A stretch of DNA of 64,000 bases, from NCBI GenBank assembly GCA_032139905.1, contig JAQJDB010000007.1, positions 248,001-312,000 on the forward strand, written 5' to 3'. This stretch comes from Nitrospira sp. MA-1 (GTDB lineage: Bacteria; Nitrospirota; Nitrospiria; Nitrospirales; UBA8639). The notes under the pieces are model-generated. The model was not told where the DNA came from, did not search any database, and worked only from the letters and a program-made list of their open reading frames with translations. Position 1 is the first letter of the stretch; each line of letters begins with the position of its first letter. Shown piece by piece: positions 1 to 8,524 of the stretch. Both the position numbers and the translations under genes were made by a program.

Positions 1-406
1 CTGATTGAAAATGTCGGCCCTGACACGGGAAGAATGAGGGTAGTGGTAGTTCGTCAGTCGGTTGGCTGTGTGCATTGCACTCCGACCATATAGCTCACGC
101 CTGCTATCATCCCACGTCAAGTCTGCAGAGGTACGGTCGGGGACGGTCTGACCCGACATCCGAATTACCTTCATATCACGTCTTCGACGGACGTTCCGAA
201 CAATTTTGATCTCCTTCGTTAACAAAGGGGGGCAACACATCGTACCGCCTCACAATATGAAACATATTCAATGAAAAACATGAGCAAGTTTTTCCTGAAG
301 TGGTCGATAATGAAGCATGAAAACGAAGAGACACAAAATACGGAATAGAAAATTTTCATGGATTTACGAGCATTTGTTCATGACTATGAAACATGGATTC
401 GGTCGG
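1..406. other. Leader region upstream of the Flp pilin genes; no gene seen
   Basis: I see no credible coding region here. The stretch ends at the c-di-GMP riboswitch and presumably holds the promoter of the pilin transcript. A TGGC/TTGC pair at about 63-79 resembles a sigma-54 promoter but its spacing is one base too long. Confidence 0.5.
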
Positions 407-500
407 GTGCCCCTTCCCGATAAGGGCGAACACGTCGTAAGACGTGGGCGCAAAGCCACGGGTCAGGGTTGGTCCCTGATAGCCGGGTTGCCGAAGGCAC
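407..500 (+). promoter_or_regulatory. Cyclic di-GMP-I (GEMM) riboswitch aptamer
   Basis: The sequence carries the GEMM-I hallmarks in order. There is a closing stem (GTGCC at 407-411 with GGCAC at 496-500), and a CACGTC-GTAA-GACGTG hairpin with a GNRA tetraloop at 431-446. The conserved GCGCAAAGCCACGGGTC segment follows, then a second hairpin (CAGGG/CCCTG) and the GATAGCCGGGTTGCCGA tetraloop-receptor side. GEMM-I RNAs bind c-di-GMP and often control pilus and motility genes. It lies about 90 bases upstream of the first Flp pilin start. I cannot tell whether it acts on translation or transcription: no clear poly-T terminator follows, so a switch at the ribosome binding site (AAGGAG at about 578-583) is the simpler guess. 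Confidence 0.9.
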
Positions 501-590
501 GGAGAGCCAAGGGGCAGCGTCTGCGTCAGAATTTTCCGGGCAGTCTGGCGTAACGAAAGTATTTACCTTCGCCCGTTAAGGAGATGCGCT

Positions 591-764
591 ATGGTTAACC
601 AAGTAATGCGTTTCGTGAATGATGATGAGGGAGCCACCGCTATTGAGTATGGCTTGTTGGCCGCATTAATTGCCGCAGTGATTGTCACGGCCGTGACTGC
701 TGTAGGGACTGCCCTCAGTGGTACCTTTACTACGATTTCCACGAGTGTTGCGGCTCCAAGCTAA
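591..764 (+). CDS. flp: Flp-type pilin (class IVb prepilin), first copy
   Basis: This 57-residue protein is the major structural subunit of a Tad/Flp pilus. The short basic/acidic leader ends in DDEG, followed by ATAIEY, which matches the Flp processing site (cleavage after Gly, with Glu at +5 and Tyr at +6 of the G-x4-E-Y motif). A hydrophobic helix of about 25 residues follows (GLLAALIAAVIVTAVTAVGT), ending in a short Ser/Thr-rich tail. An AAGGAG ribosome binding site lies 7 bases upstream of the ATG. It is the first gene after the c-di-GMP riboswitch, so its expression is likely tied to c-di-GMP. The prepilin peptidase gene further down the locus would process it in the inner membrane. Confidence 0.9.
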   Translation: MVNQVMRFVNDDEGATAIEYGLLAALIAAVIVTAVTAVGTALSGTFTTISTSVAAPS

Positions 765-774
765 GGGAGAACTC

Positions 775-843
775 CTTCCCGCAGGGGTGCTTAGAAGTGC
801 CGTTCCCTGTGGCATCTCATAGGGGCGGTACTTCCGCGGGAAG
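775..843 (+). other. Long intercistronic stem-loop between the two pilin genes
   Basis: An outer perfect 8-bp inverted repeat (CTTCCCGC at 775-782, GCGGGAAG at 836-843) encloses a second stem (GAAGTGCCG at 794-802 with CGGTACTTC at 826-834, one mismatch), extended by CCCT/AGGG pairing. No T-run follows, so it is not a classical terminator. By analogy with other pilin operons it could stabilise the upstream pilin mRNA or uncouple expression of the two pilins; that role is inference. Confidence 0.6.
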
Positions 844-913
844 CCCATGCTGAAAGGTGGCGAAGTCTTGAGAAGTGGCGAGAAGGTCAGTAAAGGATAG
901 GGAGGCCAGCATC

Positions 914-1117
914 ATGCAGACAATTCTCCTGAATCATTGGCATCACTGGGTAAAGAACCTCCTTGTTGATGAAGAAGGTGCCACGGCGATTGAATACGCA
1001 CTTTTGGCTTCGCTCATCGGGGCCACGGCGTTAAGTGCTCAAGCTGCTTTGGGAACCGCCGTTGGGAACATGTATACGCAAGTCATGGGTGTCATCGCGG
1101 GTGCGTTGGGTAGTTAG
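914..1117 (+). CDS. flp: Flp-type pilin, second copy
   Basis: A 67-residue class IVb prepilin. The leader of about 22 residues ends in DEEG, followed by ATAIEY and a hydrophobic helix (ALLASLIGATALSAQAALGTAV), the same processing motif as the first pilin. The ATG at 914 is chosen because GGGAGG lies 8-9 bases upstream and the leader length then fits; the frame is open from 875. It differs from the first copy in its longer leader and C-terminus, so it may be a minor subunit or a diverged duplicate. It probably shares the riboswitch-led transcript, modulated by the hairpin between the genes. Confidence 0.87.
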   Translation: MQTILLNHWHHWVKNLLVDEEGATAIEYALLASLIGATALSAQAALGTAVGNMYTQVMGVIAGALGS

Positions 1118-1410
1118 CGGGATACTGATAAAGTCTGTTCTCAGTGGTGTTGAAGGGGTAACCACCTTAAAAAATTTCGCTCAAGTCTTTCAACCGACGC
1201 ATTTAGATGTCTTAGCGTCTTCGCATTGTTCTATACCATGGTTCGTACCTTATTCCGGACTTGTGACGTATCCGATCCATCTCTAACGGTTGTGTTAGTG
1301 GAATTTGAAGGTATGGCCTGATCGCTACCCTCCAAACCTGGTCTTCCCCCGGTTTCACGGACAGGTTAAAGAAGAGTTTTGGACTTGCTTCGTTTCCGTA
1401 GACACTCACC

Positions 1411-2268
1411 CTAGTTTGCCATCTGCTGCTCATACGCTGTTGGGCTGATATTTCCCAGGTGCTGATGACGTCTCGCCCGATGATAAAACACCTCAATATA
1501 ATCAAATATTTCTGCTCGCGCGGCTTCACGGGTTTTAAAGATGTGGCGACGTATTTTCTCCTTCTTCAGGGTCCCAAAGAAGGACTCGACCGCCGCGTTA
1601 TCATAACAGTTTCCTCTGCGACTCATGCTTGGTCGCAAGCCATGCGTCTGGCAGAACCGATTCCATTCATCGCTGCTGAACTGCGATCCCTGATCCGAGT
1701 GGATAATCACGTCATGCTCGGGCTTGCGTCGCCACACGGCCATCAGGAAGGCGTCCAGCACGATCTCCTTAGCCAAGGTGGACTTCATCGACCAGCCGAT
1801 GATCCGGCGTGAGTAGAGATCCATCACCACCGCCAGATACAGCCACCCTTCGTAGGTTCGAATAGAGGTGATGTCGGTCGCCCACGCACAATCCGGCCGG
1901 TCTATCGCAAACTGTTGCTGCAATCGAGTCGGTGCCGTAACCGCAGGCTTGGTGTAGCGGATACCTGGCTGCTTGTAGCCGCGCTGGGCGCGTATCTTGT
2001 GACGCTTCATGATCTTGGCAATCCGGTTCTTGCCCACCCGCTCACCCACTTCACGCAGATCGCAGAGAATGCGGGGCGCACCATAGGTACGGCCACTCGC
2101 CTCATGCGACTCGCGGATCAGACCCAACAGGCGGTCATCGCCTTGCGCTTGCTGGGACGGAGGGCGCTCCACCCACGCGTCATACCCACTGCGCGATATA
2201 TCTAACAGGCGACACATCGGCTGCACCGCATACCGGTCCTGATGCTGCAAGATGAAGGCGTACCTCAC
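1411..2268 (-). CDS. IS3-family transposase OrfB (DDE integrase domain)
   Basis: A 285-residue catalytic half of the transposase. An HTH_21-type N-terminal region is followed by an rve integrase core. The DDE triad is visible as D in WATDIT, D in IHSDQGSQ and E in NAAVESFFGTLK, and the C-terminal HLGNISPTAYE is typical. The GTG start at 2268 overlaps the orfA stop. The active product is probably the OrfAB fusion made by frameshifting at the A8 run. No internal stop or frameshift is seen, so the element could still be mobile. Confidence 0.93.
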   Translation of the reverse strand: MRYAFILQHQDRYAVQPMCRLLDISRSGYDAWVERPPSQQAQGDDRLLGLIRESHEASGRTYGAPRILCDLREVGERVGKNRIAKIMKRHKIRAQRGYKQPGIRYTKPAVTAPTRLQQQFAIDRPDCAWATDITSIRTYEGWLYLAVVMDLYSRRIIGWSMKSTLAKEIVLDAFLMAVWRRKPEHDVIIHSDQGSQFSSDEWNRFCQTHGLRPSMSRRGNCYDNAAVESFFGTLKKEKIRRHIFKTREAARAEIFDYIEVFYHRARRHQHLGNISPTAYEQQMAN

Positions 2269-2549
2269 GCCGGGTTTTTCGCAAAGTACGCGGCCGTTTT
2301 TTTTAGGAGGTCACGCTCTTCCTGTGCACGGCTGAGTTCCGCCTTCAGCTTCAGGTTCTCGCGCCGAACCTCTTTGAGCTCCGCCTCATATCGATCGGTG
2401 GCGTTGGGGCTATAGACTTTCACCCACTTGTACAGACTTTGTACTGAAATCCCCAATCGCTTCGCCACATCACCTACCGCGTACCCCCGCTCGATAACTT
2501 GCTTGACCGCCTCTTCTTTGAACTCATCCGCAAAACGCCCCTTCGTCAT
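2265..2549 (-). CDS. IS3-family transposase OrfA
   Basis: A protein of about 94 residues that supplies the DNA-binding half of the transposase. The N-terminal helix-turn-helix (around FADEFKEEAVKQVIERGYAV and GDVAKRLGISVQSLYKWVK) is followed by a leucine-zipper-like coiled coil (EAELKEVRRENLKLKAEL, then LLKKTAAYF). The ATG at 2549 has GGAGG about 7 bases upstream and is preferred to the earlier in-frame start at 2564. Its stop overlaps the orfB start as GTGA. A run of eight A in the coding strand near the end is the expected site of -1 frameshifting into orfB. Confidence 0.9.
   Translation of the reverse strand: MTKGRFADEFKEEAVKQVIERGYAVGDVAKRLGISVQSLYKWVKVYSPNATDRYEAELKEVRRENLKLKAELSRAQEERDLLKKTAAYFAKNPA
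2297..2304 (-). other. Programmed -1 frameshift site (A8) of the IS3 element
   Basis: Eight consecutive A in the coding strand lie just before the end of orfA. A -1 slip here gives the fused reading ...KKNGRVLCEKPGVRYAF..., which continues into orfB; this junction is typical of IS3-family OrfAB fusion transposases. Frameshifting itself is inferred from the family. Confidence 0.75.
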
Positions 2550-2684
2550 ACCGTATCCTCCCATGCTTTATTTTAAAGTAGAGGAGTGTCTACCGATTTG
2601 GAGGAAGTCCAGAGACTTTTTCGATGTGTCCGCAAAATCAGGGGAAGACCAACCATTTAGATAGCCAAATGGAAACAAGGAGAC

Positions 2685-3083
2685 ATGAGTGGGCACCGAA
2701 GCAAACAAGTACAAAAGCTGAGACGATCCTAGCGCGGCTCGACGGCGGTAGAGTTTGCCCTCATTCTGCCGATTCTTGCGTCACTTGCATTTGGAGCGAT
2801 CGATTTTGGGCGCATGTTGTGGTTTAAGGAGGTTCTGGTGAATGCGACCCGCGTGGGAGCGCACCGGGAGACAATATTTTATTCGGGCAACGGCCAGACA
2901 GAAATTGAAGCAGCCATCACGGCTTCTCTTGCTACGGGAGGAGTGGATCCATCAGGGCTCTCGGTGGTGGTCAATGGGGTCGGAAGCCCATAGGGACCGC
3001 CATTAAATGTGGTGTCTACCATCCCTTGGAATTATTTTGTCATCGATAAACTCATCCCTGCGATTTCGACTCCAAACCTATAA
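2685..3083 (+). pseudogene. tadE: tadE-like minor pilin gene with two in-frame amber codons
   Basis: Read through, the frame gives 132 codons with the TadE signature (RGSTAVEFALILPIL, then LAFGAIDFGRMLWFKE and VNATRVGAHRE). Two TAG codons interrupt it, at 2730-2732 (codon 16, just before RGSTAVEF) and near codon 103. Both could have arisen from CAG by C-to-T changes, since Gln is reasonable at each place. No good start codon lies between the first TAG and the membrane helix. The gene directly follows the insertion sequence. I call it a pseudogene; amber readthrough is possible but unsupported. Confidence 0.78.
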
Positions 3084-3162
3084 GCCTCTGTGACCACGAT
3101 GATGGAATAAGAAAAGGTGGAAAATGTCTTGTCCAAATCTTCAATGTGACGGAGAAACAAAT

Positions 3163-4252
3163 ATGTGGAAAAAACAACGATGGTCCCTTGTCTCACCGTT
3201 TTTGAACCAACGGGGCATTTATGGCGGTCGCAATGAGTATCATGGCCGGCGTGTCGATTGATGTCGGACAGGCTTTACTCACACAAAATGAATTGCACAA
3301 TGCCTTGGATGCCTCCGCGCTGGCCGCTGCGAGGCAATTGGGTGTGACATACCTTTCCTTGCCCATCGCTCCGCAGCAGGACATGGGTCGGGCACTCACT
3401 GGTAATGAACAATCACAAGTAATTGCTCAGGCGACGGCTGCGGCATTTGCCAACAGTGCTTCAGATGTTAGTCGTCTGTCTCTTTCGCAGGGAGATGTTG
3501 AATTTGGCATATGGGATTTCAATGCGCAGACGTTCAATCCAACGGTGAACCGGCCGAATGCCATTCGCGCGACTGTCCGACGTGATGGTGCGGCAAATGG
3601 AGCGATGCCGACATTTTTTGCCGGTATGTTAGGTGTGAGTACTATGAATATTTCGACCAGTTCGATTGCCGCATTAGGGACTTCAGGAGGACCTGTCCCA
3701 CCGGGAGTGGCCGATGTGCCGTTTGCAATTTTCACTAACTGGTTCAACGGAGTTGCCAACTGCGATGGGGGTATACAATTTTCTCCGACTGGGCTGAATG
3801 CCTATGCGGGATGGCATGTTTTTGATCAGAACCCGGCTAATGCGAATACGCTCCGTAATACTATTGATGGGTTGAAAGATGGAAGCTATCAAAGTCCAGG
3901 GATCATCCCAGGGCAGACTCACTTTACGTTTACTGGTGGAGAAGTTGCTTCTGCCTTTCCCAATCTGATCGATCTCTGGGATGCGAAGAAACAATGGAAT
4001 AGTGATACTGGACGGTATGAGTGGGATATCAATCTACCCGTATATCAGATGGAGGATCTTGTGGTAATCCCAGTGGTTCTATCACCATTGTGGGGTATGC
4101 TAAAGCGGTGGTGACAAACGTCAAGAAAAAGAATATTCAAGCGGAAGTGAAATGTGAGGGTTTTTTTTGATGGAACGCCAAATCCCAACCAGGCTGGTGG
4201 GGGGGCTGTGGCGCTTCAGCCCTTATCGGTTTATCCAAGATTAGTGTCCTGA
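3163..4252 (+). pseudogene. tadG: tadG-like pilus-assembly gene broken by frameshifts
   Basis: The N-terminal piece from ATG 3163 reads MWKKQRWSLVSPFLNQRGI. The expected continuation (AVAMSIMAGVSIDVGQ, then NELHNALDASALAAARQ) is in another frame, open from 3221 to 4114. Near 4060 the sense shifts again to GNPSGSITIVGYAKAVVTNV, and near the T-run at 4160 once more to DGTPNPNQAGGGAVALQ. The helix followed by a ...DVGQ.L...NELHNALDASALAAAR segment is typical of TadG/vWA-linked pilus proteins. At least three shifts make this a decayed gene. An intact tadG-like gene exists at 43.8-45.1 kb. Confidence 0.72.
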
Positions 4253-5401
4253 TGGTGGGTGGACAGACGGGAGCCTGAGAGGGGTTCTCAGCGACTGTTG
4301 TTCCCTGGACCGGAGAAGTCAAGGCTAAGCCTCTGGGACTTTTTAAATGTCCCCTTCTCAATGCTTTTCAAGAGTCAAATCGTGAGTCTCCGCATTTATG
4401 CACATGCGTATCCTTCCTGAAAAATCATCTGACGGAGAACTCATTTTCGTTTCTTTGTTGGTCCCGAGCCCATTTCAACGGCAATGTCCCTATCCTTCCA
4501 TCATTCGCGCTTATGTGAGCATCCCTACTCGAAGAACCGATAAATCCCTTTTGCCGCCTTCTTGCCCGGTAAAAAATGAAAGTGGGGAGAAAGAACTCAG
4601 AGCATGACTCTTTCAAATCCATTTCCTGACCTCTCGCTTAATTCTCATAAATCTTTTTCGTTATTTCCCGACCTTGTTAATCGGGAGTTCATCTGCTCCC
4701 ATCAGCCGCGACATTTGTAATCGAGAGTCTATCTTACCCCACTTCTGATGGATTCTCGCTAATCACCGGCGGAGGGAGTGGAGAGGGGTGGGCAGGCGGT
4801 GGGAGGAACGCGCTCGTTTGACGTAAGGGAGAGTGCTTCCTGCTGAGTGACCGTGGGGATGACGAGAAGGAAAACTCGTAGTTTATGGAGGGGAAAAAGA
4901 TGGATTCTCAAAGATCAAAGTCGAGCATGACTAGGGAAGTGCTTGGTTATTTCACGCACAATAGAGAACGTGTAAAAAATTCACGACGTGGTTGTTCAAC
5001 ATCCTTTCCCTCCGTTCAACACAAAAGAAAATGTTTGAGTTCCATGCCTCAGATACTGTCGGCTGAATGGCAGATATGCCGTGACATACACAGGTCCGAC
5101 ATGACTAAGTGTTCTGGATGGCCACATCGTGTGAGGGCCTCACTGAAACCTTACATGTTTGTCCAATGCCGGAAATGTAAAATCGGAATTTTTTAAATGT
5201 AATATTAAAGGCAGCCAAGGTGCATGAATAATTTTTGGATGCAAGCCTTAAGAAAGTCCGGCAACCCTCCGAAACATGAACCGTTCCCTGTGCTTTTGCT
5301 TCATGTTCGATGCTGGTTTATGTGTTTATTGGAAGGAGTCGTTATTGGTGTACCCTCTTGAAAGTGTAATTATGAATCTAATTAAGGAATAATCTGAAGG
5401 C
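4253..5401. other. Gene-poor stretch between the decayed and intact tad genes
   Basis: No recognisable gene. The first 150 bases may contain further tadG debris. One open frame with a fair ribosome binding site (GGAGGGG before ATG 4900, ending 5196) would encode a basic Cys-containing peptide of 98 residues unlike anything I know; I do not trust it as a gene. The promoter of the downstream tadV-tadD group is presumably in the last 200 bases. Confidence 0.4.
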
Positions 5402-5929
5402 ATGAGTTCTTCATTTCTTTTATTTGGATTAGCCTTGGGGTTGATAGTGGCCGCTGTCACTGATGTTCGGGAGGGGCGGATTCCCAATTGGCTGACAGGT
5501 TCCTTGGCAGTCTTTGGAATTGGATTGAATAGTCTGGAGTATGGTTGGGACGGATTCCTATTCAGTCTCGGAGGTCTGATTATGGGGTTGGTCTGCTTGA
5601 TATATTTTTATCTTAAAGGGGGAATGGGCGCCGGAGATGTGAAATTGCTCGGAGCAATTGGAACAATCCTGGGTCCGGGCCAGGTGGTATTTGCGTTTGC
5701 ATTTGCGGCCATGTTGGGTGGGTTGTATAGCTTGGCTCTAATGTCAAATCAAGGGGGGATGCGTCATGCCTGGGATCGGATGTTTCTCCTTCTTTCAACT
5801 CTCAAAATTACGCGGACCCTTCCGGTTTCGGGTGAAAATAAAACAGCGGAACCAAAGTTGCGGTATGCCCTCGTGTTAGGGCTGGGTACCGTGATCGCCA
5901 AAACGTTGTTTTATTATGATGTGTTGTAA
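5402..5929 (+). CDS. cpaA: Prepilin peptidase TadV/CpaA (A24 family)
   Basis: A 175-residue polytopic aspartyl peptidase of the inner membrane that cleaves Flp prepilin leaders. The first catalytic Asp lies in TDVREGRIPNW and the second in the GMGAGDVK motif (GxGD, near residues 74-81). About five to six hydrophobic segments fill the rest. The small size, without the Cys-rich methylase domain of PilD, is typical of the TadV/CpaA branch. GAAGG just upstream of the ATG supports the start. It heads the intact part of the tad operon and should process both flp products. Confidence 0.9.
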   Translation: MSSSFLLFGLALGLIVAAVTDVREGRIPNWLTGSLAVFGIGLNSLEYGWDGFLFSLGGLIMGLVCLIYFYLKGGMGAGDVKLLGAIGTILGPGQVVFAFAFAAMLGGLYSLALMSNQGGMRHAWDRMFLLLSTLKITRTLPVSGENKTAEPKLRYALVLGLGTVIAKTLFYYDVL

Positions 5930-6109
5930 CTCGCGTTCGTTTAGGTATGCGAGTTGAATATGAGCAATCGGGGAAGATTCTTCTTGTTGTCTATTAAGAA
6001 TGCCATTTGCCATCCGATATGCATGAGGTAGAGAAGTTGAAACTTCAGGATTGATAAGCATGAATGCAAATTTTGGTCTTGATTTGGTGAAGAAGGGGGA
6101 GGAAGTCTC

Positions 6110-6952
6110 ATGGGACAAAAACGTCCACTCGTATTTTTAGGAATTGCCATGATGATTGCCCTGGTGACTACGGTCATGGTTTATCGGTGGCTACAGGGGC
6201 AACGAATGATTGAAGTTGACGCCCCTGAAGTGGTGATGGAGGGTGTGAGTGTCGCGGTGGCCAGTGCCGATATCCCCTGGGGAACACCACTCGGCGAAAA
6301 AGCCGTACGAGTCATGACATACCCAGAAGAAGGCGTCCCAGTGGGTCATTTTAAGGACCTTGCTTCCTTGAACGGCCGAGTGGTGCTGACGAACCTGAAA
6401 AAAAATGAGCCTATTTTAGAGTCTAAGTTGGCTCCCATTGATGTGAAAACGGGCGGAGTGTCTGCAGTCATGGATCCCAACAAACGGGCGATGGCTGTGA
6501 AAGTGAATGAAGTAGTAGGGCTTCCGGGTTTTGTGCAGCCGGGTGATCGGGTCGATGTGATGGCAACTTTTGAAGATCCTAGGGCTAAAAAGAAGGACAA
6601 TGGCGGTGCGAAAGAAGAAGTGACCAAGGTAGTTTTGGAAAACACACTCGTGTTAGCAATCGATACGCAAATGGAGCGATCAGCCGGAGAAGAAAAACCT
6701 ACTCCGGTTAAAGTTATTACACTGGAAGTGTCGTTAGAGGAAGCCGAGAGATTAGCCATGGCCGAAAACGGTGGGAAGTTACGATTGGCCTTAAGGAGCC
6801 CACTGAACCCTGAGGTGAAGAAAACCAAAGGTGCAGACTTTAAGGATTTGATGCGATCCCACCAACTCATTCCTCCGCCCCCTAGAAGGGGGAAACCGAA
6901 GGAGCAAGTTGAGGTGATCCAAGGGACAGACCGAAAAACGATGAAATTTTAA
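6110..6952 (+). CDS. cpaB: Flp pilus assembly protein CpaB/RcpC
   Basis: A 280-residue protein with an N-terminal membrane anchor (LVFLGIAMMIALVTTVMVYRW) and a SAF-like domain (SVAVASADIPWGTPLGEKAV, then GRVVLTNLKKNEPI). The RcpC-type region follows (AVKVNEVVGLPGFVQPGDRVDVMATF). Members act in the periplasm with the secretin. The start has GGGGGAGGAAG upstream. It sits 22 bases before the secretin gene in the expected CpaB-CpaC order. Confidence 0.9.
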   Translation: MGQKRPLVFLGIAMMIALVTTVMVYRWLQGQRMIEVDAPEVVMEGVSVAVASADIPWGTPLGEKAVRVMTYPEEGVPVGHFKDLASLNGRVVLTNLKKNEPILESKLAPIDVKTGGVSAVMDPNKRAMAVKVNEVVGLPGFVQPGDRVDVMATFEDPRAKKKDNGGAKEEVTKVVLENTLVLAIDTQMERSAGEEKPTPVKVITLEVSLEEAERLAMAENGGKLRLALRSPLNPEVKKTKGADFKDLMRSHQLIPPPPRRGKPKEQVEVIQGTDRKTMKF

Positions 6953-6974
6953 GAGGGTCGTCGAGAGGGACGCG

Positions 6975-8498
6975 ATGAGCGTTAGGAAAGGTAAGGTTAT
7001 GAATCAGACTCACGGTTTTCTATTCAGGAGCATGGTGTTGGCCCTTGGCCTAATCCTTGGGGGCTACACGGGAGCCTTAGGGGAAGGCCTCACCACTCAG
7101 GCTGTCCACGTCAATGAGCCTCAAAGCCTACGACTAACGGTCGGAGAATCAAAGATTATTGAACGAGAGACGGCCTTTAAGCGTGCGTCGGTTGCAAATC
7201 CTAAAGTGGCGGATCAAATTGTGCTTTCCAGTAAGCAAATATATCTGACCGGGATTGAAGTTGGGACGACGACTTTGACCCTCTGGGGGCAAGATGGCCA
7301 GGTGGCAAATGTTTTTCAAGTCCAAGTTTCTCCCGATGTGACTCGATTGAAGGAGCAGCTTCATACGATGTTGCCTCATGAACCCGGCATTGAAGTGATG
7401 AATAGTCATGAACACATTACTCTGGCCGGCAATGTCACCAATATGGAGTCCTTGGCGAAAGCCTTAACTCTCGCTGAGCCCTATGCTCCGAAAAAAATCA
7501 TAAATATGATTCAGGTGGGTGGTGTGCAACAGGTGATGATGGAAGTGAAAGTTGCGGAAATGCAGCGCGGGCTGATGAAGCGACTCGGGGTCAATTTTAA
7601 ACGGGCTCAGAAAAATCACCGTGATTTTTCCATCGGACTCATTAATGATCTGTCCACGGTTGATGCTTTCGAGCCGTTTGCGCATGCACAATCCTCACAA
7701 ACTACGACCCTGGAATTTCCGAGTGTCCGAACGCTGGCCTCGAATCTGATTTTAGGGTTCGGGATTGGTGATGATTTATGGACCCTCTTTTTAGATCTGC
7801 TGAAGGAACATTCTCTCTCAAAAACCTTAGCCGAACCGACCTTGATTGCAGAGAGCGGGCAAGCCGCGGAATTTCTGGTTGGAGGAGAATATCCCATTCC
7901 AATTCCCCAGCAACTCGGCCAGGTGACGGTAAAGTTTAAAGAATACGGGGTCGGGTTGAAATTTACCCCCACCGTTCTTTCGGAGGGACGCATCTCCGTG
8001 ATTGTGAACCCTGAGGTGTCAGAATTAGATTTTGCCAATGGCATTGTCATACAGGGATTTCAGATTCCCGCTCTGACGACCAGACGAGTCAAGACCGTGG
8101 TGGAATTGGGGGATGGACAAAGTTTTGCCATTGCGGGTCTTCTCCAGGAAAATATCAAGGAAACGGTTTCAAAATATCCTGTCCTCGGTGATGTTCCGAT
8201 TTTGGGAGCGTTATTCCGGAGTACCTCATTTCAAAAGAATGAGACCGAACTGATCGTAATTGTGACCCCTCATTTAGTGAAACCTCTGGACATGGCGAAG
8301 CAGACCTTGCCCACGGATCATTATTTGGAACCCAATGATTTTGAGTTGATGCTGATGGGATATATGGAAGGGGCGTTTCCCGAGTCAGGTGTCGCCAGGC
8401 CGAGTGAGGCCTACACTCTTGGATCACCGAGAGTGGCAGGTAGAATGCCTTACCGTAAAGGTGGGATGGAAGGAATGTTTGGCCATCTGGCCCCATAG
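6975..8498 (+). CDS. cpaC: Outer-membrane secretin of the Tad pilus (CpaC/RcpA)
   Basis: A 507-residue secretin forming the outer-membrane pore for the Flp pilus. An N-terminal signal (LALGLILGGYTGALGEG) precedes the pilus/BON-type N-domains (LRLTVGESKIIERE, then VSPDVTRLKEQL). The secretin homology domain covers about residues 255-440 (LAEPTLIAESGQAAEFLVGGEYPIP, shown here in part; ALTTRRVKTVVELGDGQSF; YPVLGDVPILGALFRS). The start at 6975 or the second ATG at 6999 would both give a plausible signal. Gene order and length fit the family. Confidence 0.92.
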   Translation: MSVRKGKVMNQTHGFLFRSMVLALGLILGGYTGALGEGLTTQAVHVNEPQSLRLTVGESKIIERETAFKRASVANPKVADQIVLSSKQIYLTGIEVGTTTLTLWGQDGQVANVFQVQVSPDVTRLKEQLHTMLPHEPGIEVMNSHEHITLAGNVTNMESLAKALTLAEPYAPKKIINMIQVGGVQQVMMEVKVAEMQRGLMKRLGVNFKRAQKNHRDFSIGLINDLSTVDAFEPFAHAQSSQTTTLEFPSVRTLASNLILGFGIGDDLWTLFLDLLKEHSLSKTLAEPTLIAESGQAAEFLVGGEYPIPIPQQLGQVTVKFKEYGVGLKFTPTVLSEGRISVIVNPEVSELDFANGIVIQGFQIPALTTRRVKTVVELGDGQSFAIAGLLQENIKETVSKYPVLGDVPILGALFRSTSFQKNETELIVIVTPHLVKPLDMAKQTLPTDHYLEPNDFELMLMGYMEGAFPESGVARPSEAYTLGSPRVAGRMPYRKGGMEGMFGHLAP

Positions 8499-8524
8499 GA
8501 AATTTGATGAAAAAGGAGTATAGC

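Larger units (their letters stand above)
1339..2651 (-). mobile_element. IS3-family insertion sequence, apparently complete
   Basis: The element is 1313 bp long with imperfect 25-bp terminal inverted repeats. The left end (1339-1363) and the inverted right end (2627-2651) both begin TGGTCTTCCCC and finish CGGACA, with 21 of 25 positions matching. A 3-bp flanking direct repeat ACC (1336-1338 and 2652-2654) fits the short target duplication of many IS3-family elements. Inside are orfA and orfB on the minus strand with a -1 frameshift signal. It sits between the pilin genes and the decayed tadE/tadG genes, so it separates the latter from the riboswitch-led promoter. Confidence 0.92.

Noticed and set aside
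63-79. TGGC...TTGC pair resembling a sigma-54 promoter
   Set aside because: The GG-to-GC spacing is 11 instead of 10 bases, which sigma-54 does not normally tolerate.
317-553. A 78-residue open frame on the plus strand
   Set aside because: It runs straight through the riboswitch aptamer; the sequence is explained by RNA structure and the peptide has no family resemblance.
4900-5196. A 98-residue frame with a good ribosome binding site
   Set aside because: No recognisable domain, and it lies in a stretch of decayed genes; kept only as a remark in the gene-poor region.
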